From NCBI GenBank assembly GCA_001800245.1, contig MGVA01000020.1, forward strand, positions 1 through 51,395: a stretch of DNA of 51,395 nucleotides. The letters are read 5' to 3'. Of this stretch, positions 34,235 to 43,065 are shown one piece after another (within the stretch, counting starts at the first letter, position 1; each line of letters starts with the position of its first letter). Below the pieces are notes generated by a model. That model saw only the letters and a program-made list of their open reading frames with translations, was not told the origin of the DNA and did no database searches. The translations under genes and the position numbers were made by a program. Source of the DNA: Elusimicrobia bacterium RIFOXYA12_FULL_51_18 (lineage in GTDB: Bacteria > Elusimicrobiota > Elusimicrobia > Elusimicrobiales > UBA9959).

Positions 34235-35157
34235 CAGCAGACGTCCTTTAGCAGTTCGCCGCGTCCGGGGAAGCGGGCTTTTTCCGCATAATCCACGGCA
34301 TTATTTATTTCTTTTTCGATGCCGCTCCGGTATTTATTTATCAGTTTTTTATTATGCACAAGCGGGTCCCTGGCGTACCACTTGTTGAATTCCGACCGGC
34401 TCCGGTATCCTTTGTCGAAATCCTCGCTTACGCCCACATGCTGCTTGTACCTGCAGGTGCGGATCTCAAAAAGCATCGGAGTGGAAGTTTTCCTGATCCG
34501 GGCCGCCGCCCCCCGCATTTTAAGCGCGATGGACGTCATGTCGAAGCCTTCGTCCGAATTCAAATAGGGGATATTATAGGCCAGCGCCAGTTTTCTGAGA
34601 TCAAAGGCCTGCCGCGTTCCGATATGCGAATGAATGGCCAGCCCGTTGTTCTCTATCACGAACAGCAGGGGCAGTTTTTTCAGAGAGGCGAAGTTGAGGC
34701 ATTCGCAAAAAACGCCCTCTTCAGTGGAGCCGTCGCCCGTGATGGATACCGCGATGTTTTTTTTGCGCAGGATCTTGAAAGCGTATGCGGCTCCGAGAGC
34801 ATGGGGTAGAGTGGCTGACACGATCGCCGAGGCCCCCATCATGCCGACTTCGGGTGCGCAAAGATGCATCGAGCCGGCCTTGCCCTTCGAGATACCGTCC
34901 GCTTTGCCGTAAAGTTCGGCGAACATTTTTTTCATGTCGCCGCCTTTGGCCAGATAAACGGCGTGGTTCCTGTAGGAGGTGAAAACCTCGTCCCCTTTTC
35001 TCAACTGCCCGATAACGGCCGCCGCGTGCGGTTCCTGTCCGATGGAAAGATGAACGGGGCTTTGTATCTTATCGCTGGGATATAGTTCCGCTATCTTTTC
35101 TTCCGCCATCCTGATCCGCAGCGCCTGGCGGAAAAGTTCTTCGTAAGCCGTGCTCAT
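34234..35157 (-). CDS. Pyruvate-dehydrogenase-E1-alpha-like ThDP subunit
   Basis: The 307-residue product has the E1-alpha signature: GDGSTEEG (141-148) with Asn 170/171 (VIENNG) for Mg-ThDP, the YRNH phosphate-side loop (62-65), and SKGKAGSMH. It is slightly shorter than mitochondrial or bacterial PDH alpha subunits. The start overlaps the upstream sugar dehydratase stop (ATGA) and the stop overlaps the beta start, so the alpha-beta pair is tightly coupled to sugar genes. Acetoin dehydrogenase E1 is an alternative by sequence, but context argues against it. Confidence 0.82.
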   Translation of the reverse strand: MSTAYEELFRQALRIRMAEEKIAELYPSDKIQSPVHLSIGQEPHAAAVIGQLRKGDEVFTSYRNHAVYLAKGGDMKKMFAELYGKADGISKGKAGSMHLCAPEVGMMGASAIVSATLPHALGAAYAFKILRKKNIAVSITGDGSTEEGVFCECLNFASLKKLPLLFVIENNGLAIHSHIGTRQAFDLRKLALAYNIPYLNSDEGFDMTSIALKMRGAAARIRKTSTPMLFEIRTCRYKQHVGVSEDFDKGYRSRSEFNKWYARDPLVHNKKLINKYRSGIEKEINNAVDYAEKARFPGRGELLKDVC

Positions 35158-36152
35158 GCCCGGACTTCCTTCTTCACCGCGCGCCTGCAGTGGGCAAGCA
35201 GGTGTTCAACGCTTTCTTTGAACGTGTATTTCGGTTTCCAGCCGGTCCTTCCCGTGAATTTGGAGATGTTCGGGATCTGAAGCGTCACATCCGAGGGCCT
35301 GAAAAGTTTCGGATCCGCCTTGGCGGGGATCCGGCATTTCATGAACGTTCTGAGCGTGTCCAGGAATTCCCCGACCGTTATAACGGTCGCGCCGCCGATG
35401 TTGTACGCCTCGCCGAATTCGCATTTTGCCGTGGCGACCCAGTATGATTCCATGGCGTCCCTGACGTCTATCAGGGTCCTGGTGGAATCCAGGTTCCCGT
35501 GCAGAAGCACTTTCTGAAGTCCCGCCTCTATCCTTGCCGCCTGCATCGCGAAAGAAGTGGCGAAGAGATCGGTCCGGCGGGGGTTGATGTACGCGAACAT
35601 CCGGGTCCTGATGATCTTCATTTTGTAGCTTTTGAAATAAACGTGCCCCAGCAGGTCCTGCGCGACCTTTGAGACCGCGTACGGGCTCGCGGGGAGCATC
35701 GGGCAGTCTTCGGTTATGGGCACATTTTTAGGGTCCACCTGGCCGTACACTTCCGAGGTGCTGCAAAGCTGGATCACGGGATCCGTTCCGGTCAAACGCA
35801 CGGCTTCAAAAAGATTCGCGGTGCCCATTATGTTGTTGTTCAGCACCGCCAGCGGCGTGGTAAAGGATGCCCGGACATTGGCGTGGGCGGCGATGTGGAA
35901 AATGGCGTCGGGTCTGACTTCATCCAGGACCGAAAATACGGAACTGAGGTCCGTGAGGTCGCATTCGTGCATGAGTATCTTTGAAGCCGATGAGGCAAGA
36001 TTTTTGCCGGAAGCGGTGCTGTGCCACCTTGAGATCCCGTGGATCTTCACCGCGGGATGGGTTTGGGCTATATAATCGGCAAGATAGCTCCCGCCGGAGC
36101 CGGTGATGCCTGTGATGACCACTTTTCTCATGGTTCTTTCTTTGGTTTTCAT
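35154..36152 (-). CDS. GDP-mannose-4,6-dehydratase-like SDR
   Basis: The 332-residue product has GITGSGGSYLA (15-25), the dehydratase triad segment STSEVYG (Thr 132, Ser 133, Glu 134) and PYAVSK (Tyr 158, Lys 162). RMFAYINPRR and GNLDSTRTLIDV follow. These match the GDP-mannose 4,6-dehydratase/RMD group. Such enzymes make 4-keto-6-deoxy sugars; RMD types reduce the keto group. A second start at 36131 gives MRKVVITG, which is also typical; the first ATG lies 4 nt after the previous stop. The nucleotide (GDP, CDP or other) cannot be decided. Confidence 0.82.
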   Translation of the reverse strand: MKTKERTMRKVVITGITGSGGSYLADYIAQTHPAVKIHGISRWHSTASGKNLASSASKILMHECDLTDLSSVFSVLDEVRPDAIFHIAAHANVRASFTTPLAVLNNNIMGTANLFEAVRLTGTDPVIQLCSTSEVYGQVDPKNVPITEDCPMLPASPYAVSKVAQDLLGHVYFKSYKMKIIRTRMFAYINPRRTDLFATSFAMQAARIEAGLQKVLLHGNLDSTRTLIDVRDAMESYWVATAKCEFGEAYNIGGATVITVGEFLDTLRTFMKCRIPAKADPKLFRPSDVTLQIPNISKFTGRTGWKPKYTFKESVEHLLAHCRRAVKKEVRA

Positions 36153-36156
36153 GTCG

Positions 36157-37095
36157 TCAGATATTCCCGTATTTGGAGTTTCTCAGGATCCGGTACCCTT
36201 TGATCAGTTCCTGGATCCCGTCATCGAGCGATTGTCCCGGTTTAAAGCCGGTTTTTTCTATCTTTTCGTTAGAAACTATGTAATCCCGCTTATCAATGTC
36301 CTCCCCGATGGAGGATTCGAGGAACACGAATTGCGGGAGATGTTCCTGTATCTTTTCGCAGAGCTCTATCTTGGACAGGTTCGCCTCGGACAGGCCGACA
36401 TTGTAAGACTGGCCCCGCATCTTTTCAAAATTCCTGACGGCATGAATGAACGCCTTTGAAACATCCAGAATGTGGATATAATTTCTCTTGAAATGGCCTT
36501 CGAAGACGATAACGAACCTGTCCTTCACCGCGCGGTAAACAAAATCATTCACTAAAAGGTCCAGGCGCATGCGGGACGACATGCCGAACACGGTGGCGAG
36601 GCGCAGGCTGATGGAATTGGCCCGGCTCATAACGGTCTTCTCCGCGTCCACCTTGACCACGCCGTAAAGGGAGATAGGGTTCAAAGCGGTCTTTTCCGTG
36701 CAATACTTGTCCTTGGCGCCTATGCCGTACCCGCTGTTCGTGGTGGGGTAAATGATCCTCTGCGCCGCGCCGACTTTGTCCGTTATGAGCTTTACCGCGC
36801 CGAAGTTGGTCGTCTTGGCGGCTGTGGTGTCGCTGTCGCAAAGCGGCGCGCCCACCAGCGCCGCGAGGGGGATTATTATATCCGCTTTTTTCAGCAGCGG
36901 CTTGAGTTTGCTCCAGTCCCTGGCGTCGCCCCGGACCACGTTGAAAGCCTTGTTCCGGCAGCATTCGGCAAGCGAGCTCTGCGAATACATGAAATTATCA
37001 AGCACGGTCACCTTGTGCCCTAGCGACAGCAGTTCCGGAACCAGCACGGACCCGATATAGCCCGCCCCGCCTGTAACCAGAATATCGTATTTCAT
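36157..37095 (-). CDS. NAD-dependent epimerase/dehydratase (nucleotide-sugar SDR)
   Basis: The 312-residue product has TGGAGYIG (8-15), the TTNSGYG segment (Thr 118/119) and YGVVK (Tyr 144, Lys 148). It resembles UDP-glucose-4-epimerase and related 4-ketoreductases. The active site appears complete. Its place between a 3-dehydrase and a 4,6-dehydratase gene suggests an epimerase or the final ketoreductase on the same sugar. The first base after it is only 4 nt from the next start. Confidence 0.8.
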   Translation of the reverse strand: MKYDILVTGGAGYIGSVLVPELLSLGHKVTVLDNFMYSQSSLAECCRNKAFNVVRGDARDWSKLKPLLKKADIIIPLAALVGAPLCDSDTTAAKTTNFGAVKLITDKVGAAQRIIYPTTNSGYGIGAKDKYCTEKTALNPISLYGVVKVDAEKTVMSRANSISLRLATVFGMSSRMRLDLLVNDFVYRAVKDRFVIVFEGHFKRNYIHILDVSKAFIHAVRNFEKMRGQSYNVGLSEANLSKIELCEKIQEHLPQFVFLESSIGEDIDKRDYIVSNEKIEKTGFKPGQSLDDGIQELIKGYRILRNSKYGNI

Positions 37096-37109
37096 GGGAT
37101 CCTCCGCGT

Positions 37110-38303
37110 TTAATTTTTCAGCTCAAGGAACTTTCCGACCAGACGTATGAAGTAATCGATGTGCGCTTCCGTTATGTCCTGGTGGAGGCCTATGTGGAAG
37201 CCGTTGTCGGCGGCGTATTCGGCCGCCGGGAAGTCGCCAGGCTTATATCCTAAATAACCGAATCCCCGGCATTGGGTGGGCATGGACAGGAACAGGCTCC
37301 TGGTGTCGATGCCGGCCGCTTCGAGGTAGGCGACAAACTCGTCCCGCGTGAATTTTAAGCCTTTCGACAGGATCACGGGGAAAGCGTAGGGCGCCATTTC
37401 CTCTCCGGGTCCCGGATCTATGGTCAGGAGGGCGGGCCGGAACTTGGCGAACTTTTTTCGGATATACAGAAAATTGCGTTTCCGTTTGCGGAATATCTCA
37501 GGGTAAATATCCAGATAGCCAAGGCCTATCGCCGCTTCCAGCTCGTTCATTTTGGCGGAAAAGCCTATCCTCTCGAAAATAAACCTTATATCGGTGTTGT
37601 ATTTGAATCTTTTGGCGCATCCGCCTTTCCCGGTGTTGAGCACGCAGGCCGCGCATTTGCAGGCTCTGCCGTGGGCCCTCAGCGACCTTAAAATCTCGGC
37701 GTATGCGGAGTTGTCGGTGGTTATTATCCCGCCTTCCCCCGTGGATATAATGTGCGCTATGTACAGGCTGAACGCGGCCATATCGCCCAGAGTTCCTATC
37801 TCCCGTCCTTTATACCTGGCGCTTTGCGCTTCCGCCGCGTCTTCCACCACCAGCAGTTTGTGTTTCCTGGCTATCCGGTTTATCCTGTCCATATCCGCCG
37901 GCTTTCCCATAAGGTGGACGGGCATTATGGCTTTCGTCCGGGGAGTGATCGCCTTCTCTATTTTGGACGGATCGATGTTCAGCGTGCGGAGATCGATATC
38001 CACGAATCTGGGAACGAAACCGGCCTGAAGCACGGCGTTGCCGGTGGCGACAAAGGACAGGGCCGGCACTATGACCTCGTCGTTTCTCCTGGCGCCGAAA
38101 TCGTAGAGCACGGCCAGGGCTAGCGCGTCGGCGTCCGTGCCGGAGGAGAGGGCTACAGCCTCCTTGGTTCCCACCAGCTTGGCGAATTTTGTCTCAAATT
38201 CCCGGACGTATTTCCCGCCGGAGATCCGCCCGGAGTCAAGGATCGTGTTGACCAGTTTTTTTGTCTTGGGCGTTATCGTTATGGTGCCGAATGGATATTT
38301 CAT
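37110..38303 (-). CDS. DegT-family 3-dehydrase-like enzyme (Lys replaced by His, four-Cys cluster)
   Basis: The 397-residue product is a PLP/PMP-fold protein of the DegT/DnrJ family. Asp 155 (VVEDAAEA) for the pyridine N is kept. The Schiff-base Lys is missing: the segment reads YIAHIISTGEGG, with His 184 at its place. This is the mark of ColD and RfbH/E1 sugar 3-dehydrases, which use PMP and do not transaminate. Cys 215, 217, 220 and 229 form a tight group like the iron-sulfur ligands of RfbH/E1, but with different spacing (C-x-C-xx-C-x8-C). The start has an AGAGGGG site and lies 68 nt inside the end of the upstream gene. It likely removes the 3-hydroxyl of a 4-keto sugar nucleotide. Confidence 0.8.
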   Translation of the reverse strand: MKYPFGTITITPKTKKLVNTILDSGRISGGKYVREFETKFAKLVGTKEAVALSSGTDADALALAVLYDFGARRNDEVIVPALSFVATGNAVLQAGFVPRFVDIDLRTLNIDPSKIEKAITPRTKAIMPVHLMGKPADMDRINRIARKHKLLVVEDAAEAQSARYKGREIGTLGDMAAFSLYIAHIISTGEGGIITTDNSAYAEILRSLRAHGRACKCAACVLNTGKGGCAKRFKYNTDIRFIFERIGFSAKMNELEAAIGLGYLDIYPEIFRKRKRNFLYIRKKFAKFRPALLTIDPGPGEEMAPYAFPVILSKGLKFTRDEFVAYLEAAGIDTRSLFLSMPTQCRGFGYLGYKPGDFPAAEYAADNGFHIGLHQDITEAHIDYFIRLVGKFLELKN

Positions 38304-39075
38304 GTGAGCCCCTCTTAGTTTGGCCGTATTTTGCCAGCTGTTTCAGCGGGAGGTCCGCCGGATGGCCGGGCGGAGTCTTCAGATTCAGTACCTGTTGCGC
38401 CGTTTTATATCTTTCCGGAACCCCGATATCCAGGAGATCCGCCCGGCTTTTAAATCCATAACAGTTCTTTAATTTCGGGAACAGCTCGTACTCTAGGGAA
38501 AAGGCGCGGCGTTTAGGGATAAACGCCAGGACTTTTTTGTCCAGCAGGTATATTCCCGCGTTCACGTACGCGCAGCGTCCGCTCTTTTCGCTGAATTTGA
38601 CCACAAGGCCCGCTCTATCGGTTAATACGGAGCCGACATCCGAGCGGCCGGCGGCCTTTGTCAACACTACCGACGCCAGCGCTTTCTTTTTGAGATGGAA
38701 ACGGAGCAGGCGGCGGAGATCGGCGGCGCAGATGGAATCCCCGTTCAGGACAAAGAACGGGTCGCTTTTTATGCGCGCAGCGGCGTGTTTTAGCGCGCCC
38801 GCGGTGCCCAGGGGTTTTTCTTCTCTAGAGATGGCTATCCTAGCCCCGGGTATTCCCCGCCTATAGTGTTTTTCTATCACGCCGGATTTATAGCCTGTGC
38901 AAAGAACAATGTCGCGGATGCCGTACTTCAAAAGATGGGCTATTAAAAAGTCCAGGAAAGGAACGCCGGCGACGGGCGCCATCGGTTTGGGTCTGCCGCG
39001 CAGGACTTTCCGCAGGCGTTTCCCCGCTCCGCCGCATAATATCGCGGCCCACGGTCTTATTGCGCCCGGCGGCAT
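38236..39075 (-). CDS. HddC-type sugar-1-phosphate nucleotidyltransferase
   Basis: The 279-residue product has the nucleotidyltransferase start LCGGAGKRLRKVLRGRPKPM and the VLNGDS metal site. The family best fits D-glycero-alpha-D-manno-heptose-1-phosphate guanylyltransferase (HddC), which makes GDP-heptose, though glucose-1-phosphate cytidylyl or thymidylyl types are related. The last 40 residues are unusual (Lys/His/Asp-rich) and overlap the next gene by 68 nt. Its start overlaps the kinase stop (TAATG). It would activate the sugar that the following dehydratases act on. Confidence 0.78.
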   Translation of the reverse strand: MPPGAIRPWAAILCGGAGKRLRKVLRGRPKPMAPVAGVPFLDFLIAHLLKYGIRDIVLCTGYKSGVIEKHYRRGIPGARIAISREEKPLGTAGALKHAAARIKSDPFFVLNGDSICAADLRRLLRFHLKKKALASVVLTKAAGRSDVGSVLTDRAGLVVKFSEKSGRCAYVNAGIYLLDKKVLAFIPKRRAFSLEYELFPKLKNCYGFKSRADLLDIGVPERYKTAQQVLNLKTPPGHPADLPLKQLAKYGQTKRGSHEISIRHHNDNAQDKKTGQHDP

Positions 39076-40073
39076 TAGTAGCCTACTCCGTGGGAATAGT
39101 AAATTATCTGGCTGCCCAGATATTCAAATTTAAAGGGTATTAACAGGAGGTCTTTCAGAGCTTTCTTTATTTTCGGCTGGTTCTCCGGTTCCGCGTAAAA
39201 AAGGATAAAACCGCCGCCGCCCGCCCCGAGAAGCTTCCCTCCGGCGGCGCCGTTCTTTACCGCCGTTTCGTAGATCTCGTCTATGCGGCGGCTGGTTATT
39301 TTTGTCGACAGGCTCTTTTTTAATTTCCAGGTTTCATTCAGCAGGCGGCCGAACGCGGCGAATTCGGGCCGCGGGGAGGTTATGATGCCGTACGCTTCGT
39401 CCACGAGAGCGCTCATATGGGCCAGCTCGTTCCTGTTTTTCTTGATATTTTTTATCTGTTCCTCCGCGATATCGGAGGCGTTTCTGGAGAGGCCTGTGAA
39501 GAACAGCATGAGCTTGCCTTCGAACAGCGAAAGGTTCTCGTTCGACATGACCACCGGCGATACCCTGACTTCTCCGTTCCTGAGGAAATCTATTTTGTTA
39601 AAACCTCCGTGGGCGGCGAAGATCTGGTCCTGCGAGCCCACGTTTTCCTTTATAACTTGTTGTTCTATGTGGATGGCCAGAGCGCCCAGATCGTTTTTGG
39701 AGATGATCTTCCCGTTCATGGCGTACATCGCGTTGAGAAGTCCCACGGTAAACGCGGAACTTGAGCCCATCCCCGACCTGGCGGGGATATCTCCGTCATG
39801 GTGGATGGAGATCCCTTTGGGGTAGTTGAGATACTTCAGGACTTCCCGCACCGATGGATGGGCGATTTCATCCAGGGTTTTGACGTCTTCCATGCGGGAA
39901 TAGACTATCCTGTGTTTGTATTCGAAAAAAGGAGGGAGTTCCCGCACCACCAGATAACAGTATTTGTCTATGGCGGCGCCGATCACTTTCCCGCCATTCT
40001 CCATATACCAGGCCGGATAATCCGTTCCTCCGCCGAAAAAAGATATTCTATGGGGTGTTTTGGTTATTACCAT
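39075..40073 (-). CDS. HddA-type GHMP sugar kinase
   Basis: The 332-residue product has the GHMP kinase P-loop DIPARSGMGSSSA (95-107), an N-terminal TPHRISFFGGGTDYP and a C-terminal LLGAGGGGFILFY. All three are typical of D-glycero-D-manno-heptose-7-phosphate 1-kinase (HddA) and close relatives such as fucokinase-type enzymes. It makes an anomeric sugar phosphate for the nucleotidyltransferase next to it. The isomerase (GmhA) and phosphatase (GmhB) of the heptose route are not in the window. It is the first gene of the seven-gene - strand operon. Confidence 0.8.
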   Translation of the reverse strand: MVITKTPHRISFFGGGTDYPAWYMENGGKVIGAAIDKYCYLVVRELPPFFEYKHRIVYSRMEDVKTLDEIAHPSVREVLKYLNYPKGISIHHDGDIPARSGMGSSSAFTVGLLNAMYAMNGKIISKNDLGALAIHIEQQVIKENVGSQDQIFAAHGGFNKIDFLRNGEVRVSPVVMSNENLSLFEGKLMLFFTGLSRNASDIAEEQIKNIKKNRNELAHMSALVDEAYGIITSPRPEFAAFGRLLNETWKLKKSLSTKITSRRIDEIYETAVKNGAAGGKLLGAGGGGFILFYAEPENQPKIKKALKDLLLIPFKFEYLGSQIIYYSHGVGY

Positions 40074-40435
40074 AAGCGTTGCCGCAGGTTTACGCTTCTA
40101 TCCATACCGCGATATAATATCCGCTCACTGACGGTAAATAGTGTAGCAAATTTCCCATAATCCGGCACCCTTCCCGAGTCCGCCTTCTTCCGGCGTTTCA
40201 GGGGGCGGGGCGATCGTCTAATGGGGTTTGCAAAGGTTCCCTTCGCGGGGATCGCGGCCTTTGTCCTTATCCCGCCCGTCTTTAAACCGAAAAGAGGATC
40301 CGTGATCCGCCGGAACATTGCCGCCGGGTTGCTTGCAAGCGGAGAACGTCCCTCTTGAGTCGGATAGTCTATTTTGGCACAATGTAGTATGAGACGTTCT
40401 GCGCCCGGGTCGGCTTTTATATATATAAGGACTCT
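40074..40435. other. Divergent intergenic region between the sugar operon and secA
   Basis: This 362-nt stretch holds promoters on both strands. For the - strand, a TTTACC/16 nt/TATATC arrangement lies at about 40109-40137. For the + strand, TTGAGT (40355-40360), 17 nt and CACAAT (40378-40383) give a weak sigma-70 promoter for secA. No gene was recognised. No secM-like regulator is visible. Confidence 0.5.
40355..40383 (+). promoter_or_regulatory. Weak predicted promoter for secA
   Basis: TTGAGT, 17 nt and CACAAT match four of six bases in each box. It would give a leader of about 45 nt before the ATG at 40436. Confidence 0.35.
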
Positions 40436-43063
40436 ATGCTTAAAAAACTTGTTGAATCGGTTATCGGCAGCAAAAGTGAAAGGGCTTTGAAAACCATCCA
40501 TCCGATAGTGGCCCAAATAAATTCTTATGAAGAGGAGCTCGTAAAACTTACCGACGGAGAACTTAGCTCCAAGACCATAGAATTCAAGGAACGGCTGGCC
40601 AAGGGCGAAACGCTGGACGATATCCTGCCGGAGGTTTTTGCGACCGTGCGGGAAGCCGCCAAACGCACCATAAAACTTCGCCACTACGACATGCAGATGG
40701 TTGGCGGTATAATCCTGCACCAGGGGAAGATCGCCGAAATGCGCACCGGAGAGGGCAAGACCCTGGTGGCCACGCTTGCCGCCTACCTGAACGCGCTGAC
40801 CGGCAAAGGCGTGCATATTGTCACCGTCAACGACTACCTGGCCAAGCGAGACCGCTTCTGGATGGGCCCCGTGCACGAGTACCTGGGCCTGACCGTGGGT
40901 TTTGTCCAGCACGATATGCGCAACGAAGAGCGCCGCGCGATGTATGACTGTGACATAACTTACGTAACCAATAACGAGATCGGTTTCGACTACCTGCGCG
41001 ACAACATGGTGATGGATAAATCCGAGCGCGTCATGCGCTGCCGCAACTACGCCGTAGTGGACGAAGTGGACTCCATCCTTGTGGACGAGGCCCGCACCCC
41101 GCTTATCATCTCCGGCCCGGCCGAAGAGTCCACCGATAAATATTACATCGTCAACCGCGTCATCCCGCTGTTGAATGTCCGTTTCATCACTGAAAAAGAG
41201 GAGATAGACGCGAAACGAAATGAAGAGGACCTGGGCAAGGGTTACGACGCCGTCATAGATGAAAAGAACCATTCCGTTATCATGACCGACGAGGGCGTTA
41301 AAAAGGCCGAGAAGATCCTTAACGTGGGCAATATTTACGACGATGTCGGCGCCGAATGGGCGCACCACCTGAACCAGGCCCTCCGCGCCTACCACCTGTT
41401 CAACAAGGACGTGGAATATGTGGTGAAAGACGGCGAGATCGTAATCGTGGACGAATTTACCGGCCGTCTTATGCCCGGCCGCCGCTGGTCGGACGGTCTG
41501 CACCAGGCTATCGAAGCCAAGGAGAATCTGCGTATCAAGGAAGAGAATCAGACCCTGGCCACTATAACTTTTCAGAATTATTTCAAACTCTACAACAAGC
41601 TGTCGGGCATGACCGGCACGGCGATGACGGAAGCCGACGAATTCTGGGAGATCTACAAACTGGATGTGGTGGAGATCCCGCCGAACCGCCCTATGATCAG
41701 GGAAGATTCTCCGGACCGCATCTACCGGACGGAGCGCGAGAAGAACGCCGCTATCGTCTCGGAGATAGAAGAGCGCTGGAAAAAAGGCCAGCCGATGCTG
41801 GTGGGTACCCGCTCCATAGATAAATCGGAAAAGCTTTCCGCGATGCTGCGCCAGAAGGGCGTGCCGCATGAAGTTCTCAACGCCAAGTATCACGAGATGG
41901 AGGCCCAGATCATCGCGCAGGCCGGCAGAAAGAACCAGGTGACCATCGCTACCAACATGGCCGGACGGGGCACCGATATTATTCTGGGCGGCAATCCGCC
42001 CGACGAGGATAATCATAACTACGTGGCCTCCGTCGGAGGCCTGCACGTCATGGGCACCGAGCGCCATGAGTCCCGCCGTATAGACAACCAGCTGCGCGGC
42101 CGCTGCGCCCGGCAGGGAGACCACGGCTCATCCGTGTTCTACGTGTCGCTTGAGGACGAACTCATGCGCCTGTTCGGCTCGGAGCGGATCTCCATGATCA
42201 TGGAAAAGCTCGGCATGGAAGAGGGAGAGGTTATAGAATCGGCTTTGGTCAGCCGCCAGATAGAGGGCGCCCAGAAGCGCGTGGAAGGAATGAACTTCGA
42301 CGCCCGCAAACAGCTGCTGGATTACGACAATGTAATGAACAAGCAGCGCCAGGCCATTTATGAACTCAGGAACGTGATCCTTGACGGCGCCGAAGTAACG
42401 CCGCGCGTTAAAAGCATGGTCCAGGAAGGCCTGGAGGAGCAGATAGACCTGTGCGCCCCCGCCGACCAGTCTTCCCAGCTCTGGAATATGGAGAACCTTA
42501 ATCTATACCTGGCCAGAACATTCGGCTTCAAACTGGATTACAGCAAGGATCAGCTCCATGCGATGCAGCAGGACGCCCTTAAGACCGAACTGCGGGAAAA
42601 GGTGGAGCAGATCTATGACCTACGCTTCAGGGAATTTTCCGAACGCGGCGTTGATTTTAACGAAATGCAGCGAGTATTGCTCCTGCAGATCATAGACCAT
42701 ATCTGGAAGAACCACCTCTACGACCTCGACCACCTGAAAAAAGGCGTGGGCTTGCGCGCTTACGGCCAGAAAGACCCGCTGATAGAGTATCAGAAAGAAT
42801 CCTACGCGATGTTCGAGAAGATGCTCGCCCGCGTCAGGGACCAGATGGTGGAATATGTTTTCAGGATACAGCTGCCGCCCGTGGTCCGGCCTAGGCCGGC
42901 CGGAGAGGAATCCGGGGGGCAGCCCGCCGGGGGCGCCCAACCGGCCAAGCCCACCGCTAAAAAGCCCCAGGAAAAATACGCCAATCTCAAGATAGGCAGG
43001 AACGACTCCTGTCCCTGCGGTTCCGGCAAGAAATATAAAAAATGCCATGGGGCAAACGGGTAG
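40436..43063 (+). CDS. secA: Preprotein translocase ATPase SecA
   Basis: SecA drives proteins through SecYEG with ATP. The 875-residue product has Walker A MRTGEGKT (102-109), DEVD (209-212), MAGRGTDIILGGN and QLRGRCARQGD. A C-terminal zinc motif (Cys 859, 861, 870, His 871) binds SecB or the ribosome. An AAGGA site precedes the ATG. Length is normal for SecA. The stop overlaps the frame of lnt, so the two are probably co-transcribed. This is a housekeeping gene and marks the edge of the specialised region. Confidence 0.97.
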   Translation: MLKKLVESVIGSKSERALKTIHPIVAQINSYEEELVKLTDGELSSKTIEFKERLAKGETLDDILPEVFATVREAAKRTIKLRHYDMQMVGGIILHQGKIAEMRTGEGKTLVATLAAYLNALTGKGVHIVTVNDYLAKRDRFWMGPVHEYLGLTVGFVQHDMRNEERRAMYDCDITYVTNNEIGFDYLRDNMVMDKSERVMRCRNYAVVDEVDSILVDEARTPLIISGPAEESTDKYYIVNRVIPLLNVRFITEKEEIDAKRNEEDLGKGYDAVIDEKNHSVIMTDEGVKKAEKILNVGNIYDDVGAEWAHHLNQALRAYHLFNKDVEYVVKDGEIVIVDEFTGRLMPGRRWSDGLHQAIEAKENLRIKEENQTLATITFQNYFKLYNKLSGMTGTAMTEADEFWEIYKLDVVEIPPNRPMIREDSPDRIYRTEREKNAAIVSEIEERWKKGQPMLVGTRSIDKSEKLSAMLRQKGVPHEVLNAKYHEMEAQIIAQAGRKNQVTIATNMAGRGTDIILGGNPPDEDNHNYVASVGGLHVMGTERHESRRIDNQLRGRCARQGDHGSSVFYVSLEDELMRLFGSERISMIMEKLGMEEGEVIESALVSRQIEGAQKRVEGMNFDARKQLLDYDNVMNKQRQAIYELRNVILDGAEVTPRVKSMVQEGLEEQIDLCAPADQSSQLWNMENLNLYLARTFGFKLDYSKDQLHAMQQDALKTELREKVEQIYDLRFREFSERGVDFNEMQRVLLLQIIDHIWKNHLYDLDHLKKGVGLRAYGQKDPLIEYQKESYAMFEKMLARVRDQMVEYVFRIQLPPVVRPRPAGEESGGQPAGGAQPAKPTAKKPQEKYANLKIGRNDSCPCGSGKKYKKCHGANG

Positions 43064-43065
43064 GT

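Noticed and set aside
33179-35157. True pyruvate or acetoin dehydrogenase complex
   Set aside because: No E2, E3 or lipoyl genes are present and both genes overlap sugar genes; the E1 pair is listed by family only.
40067-42124. Open frame of 685 codons on the - strand opposite secA
   Set aside because: It is antisense to the unmistakable SecA and has no family motif; His/Val-rich shadow composition.
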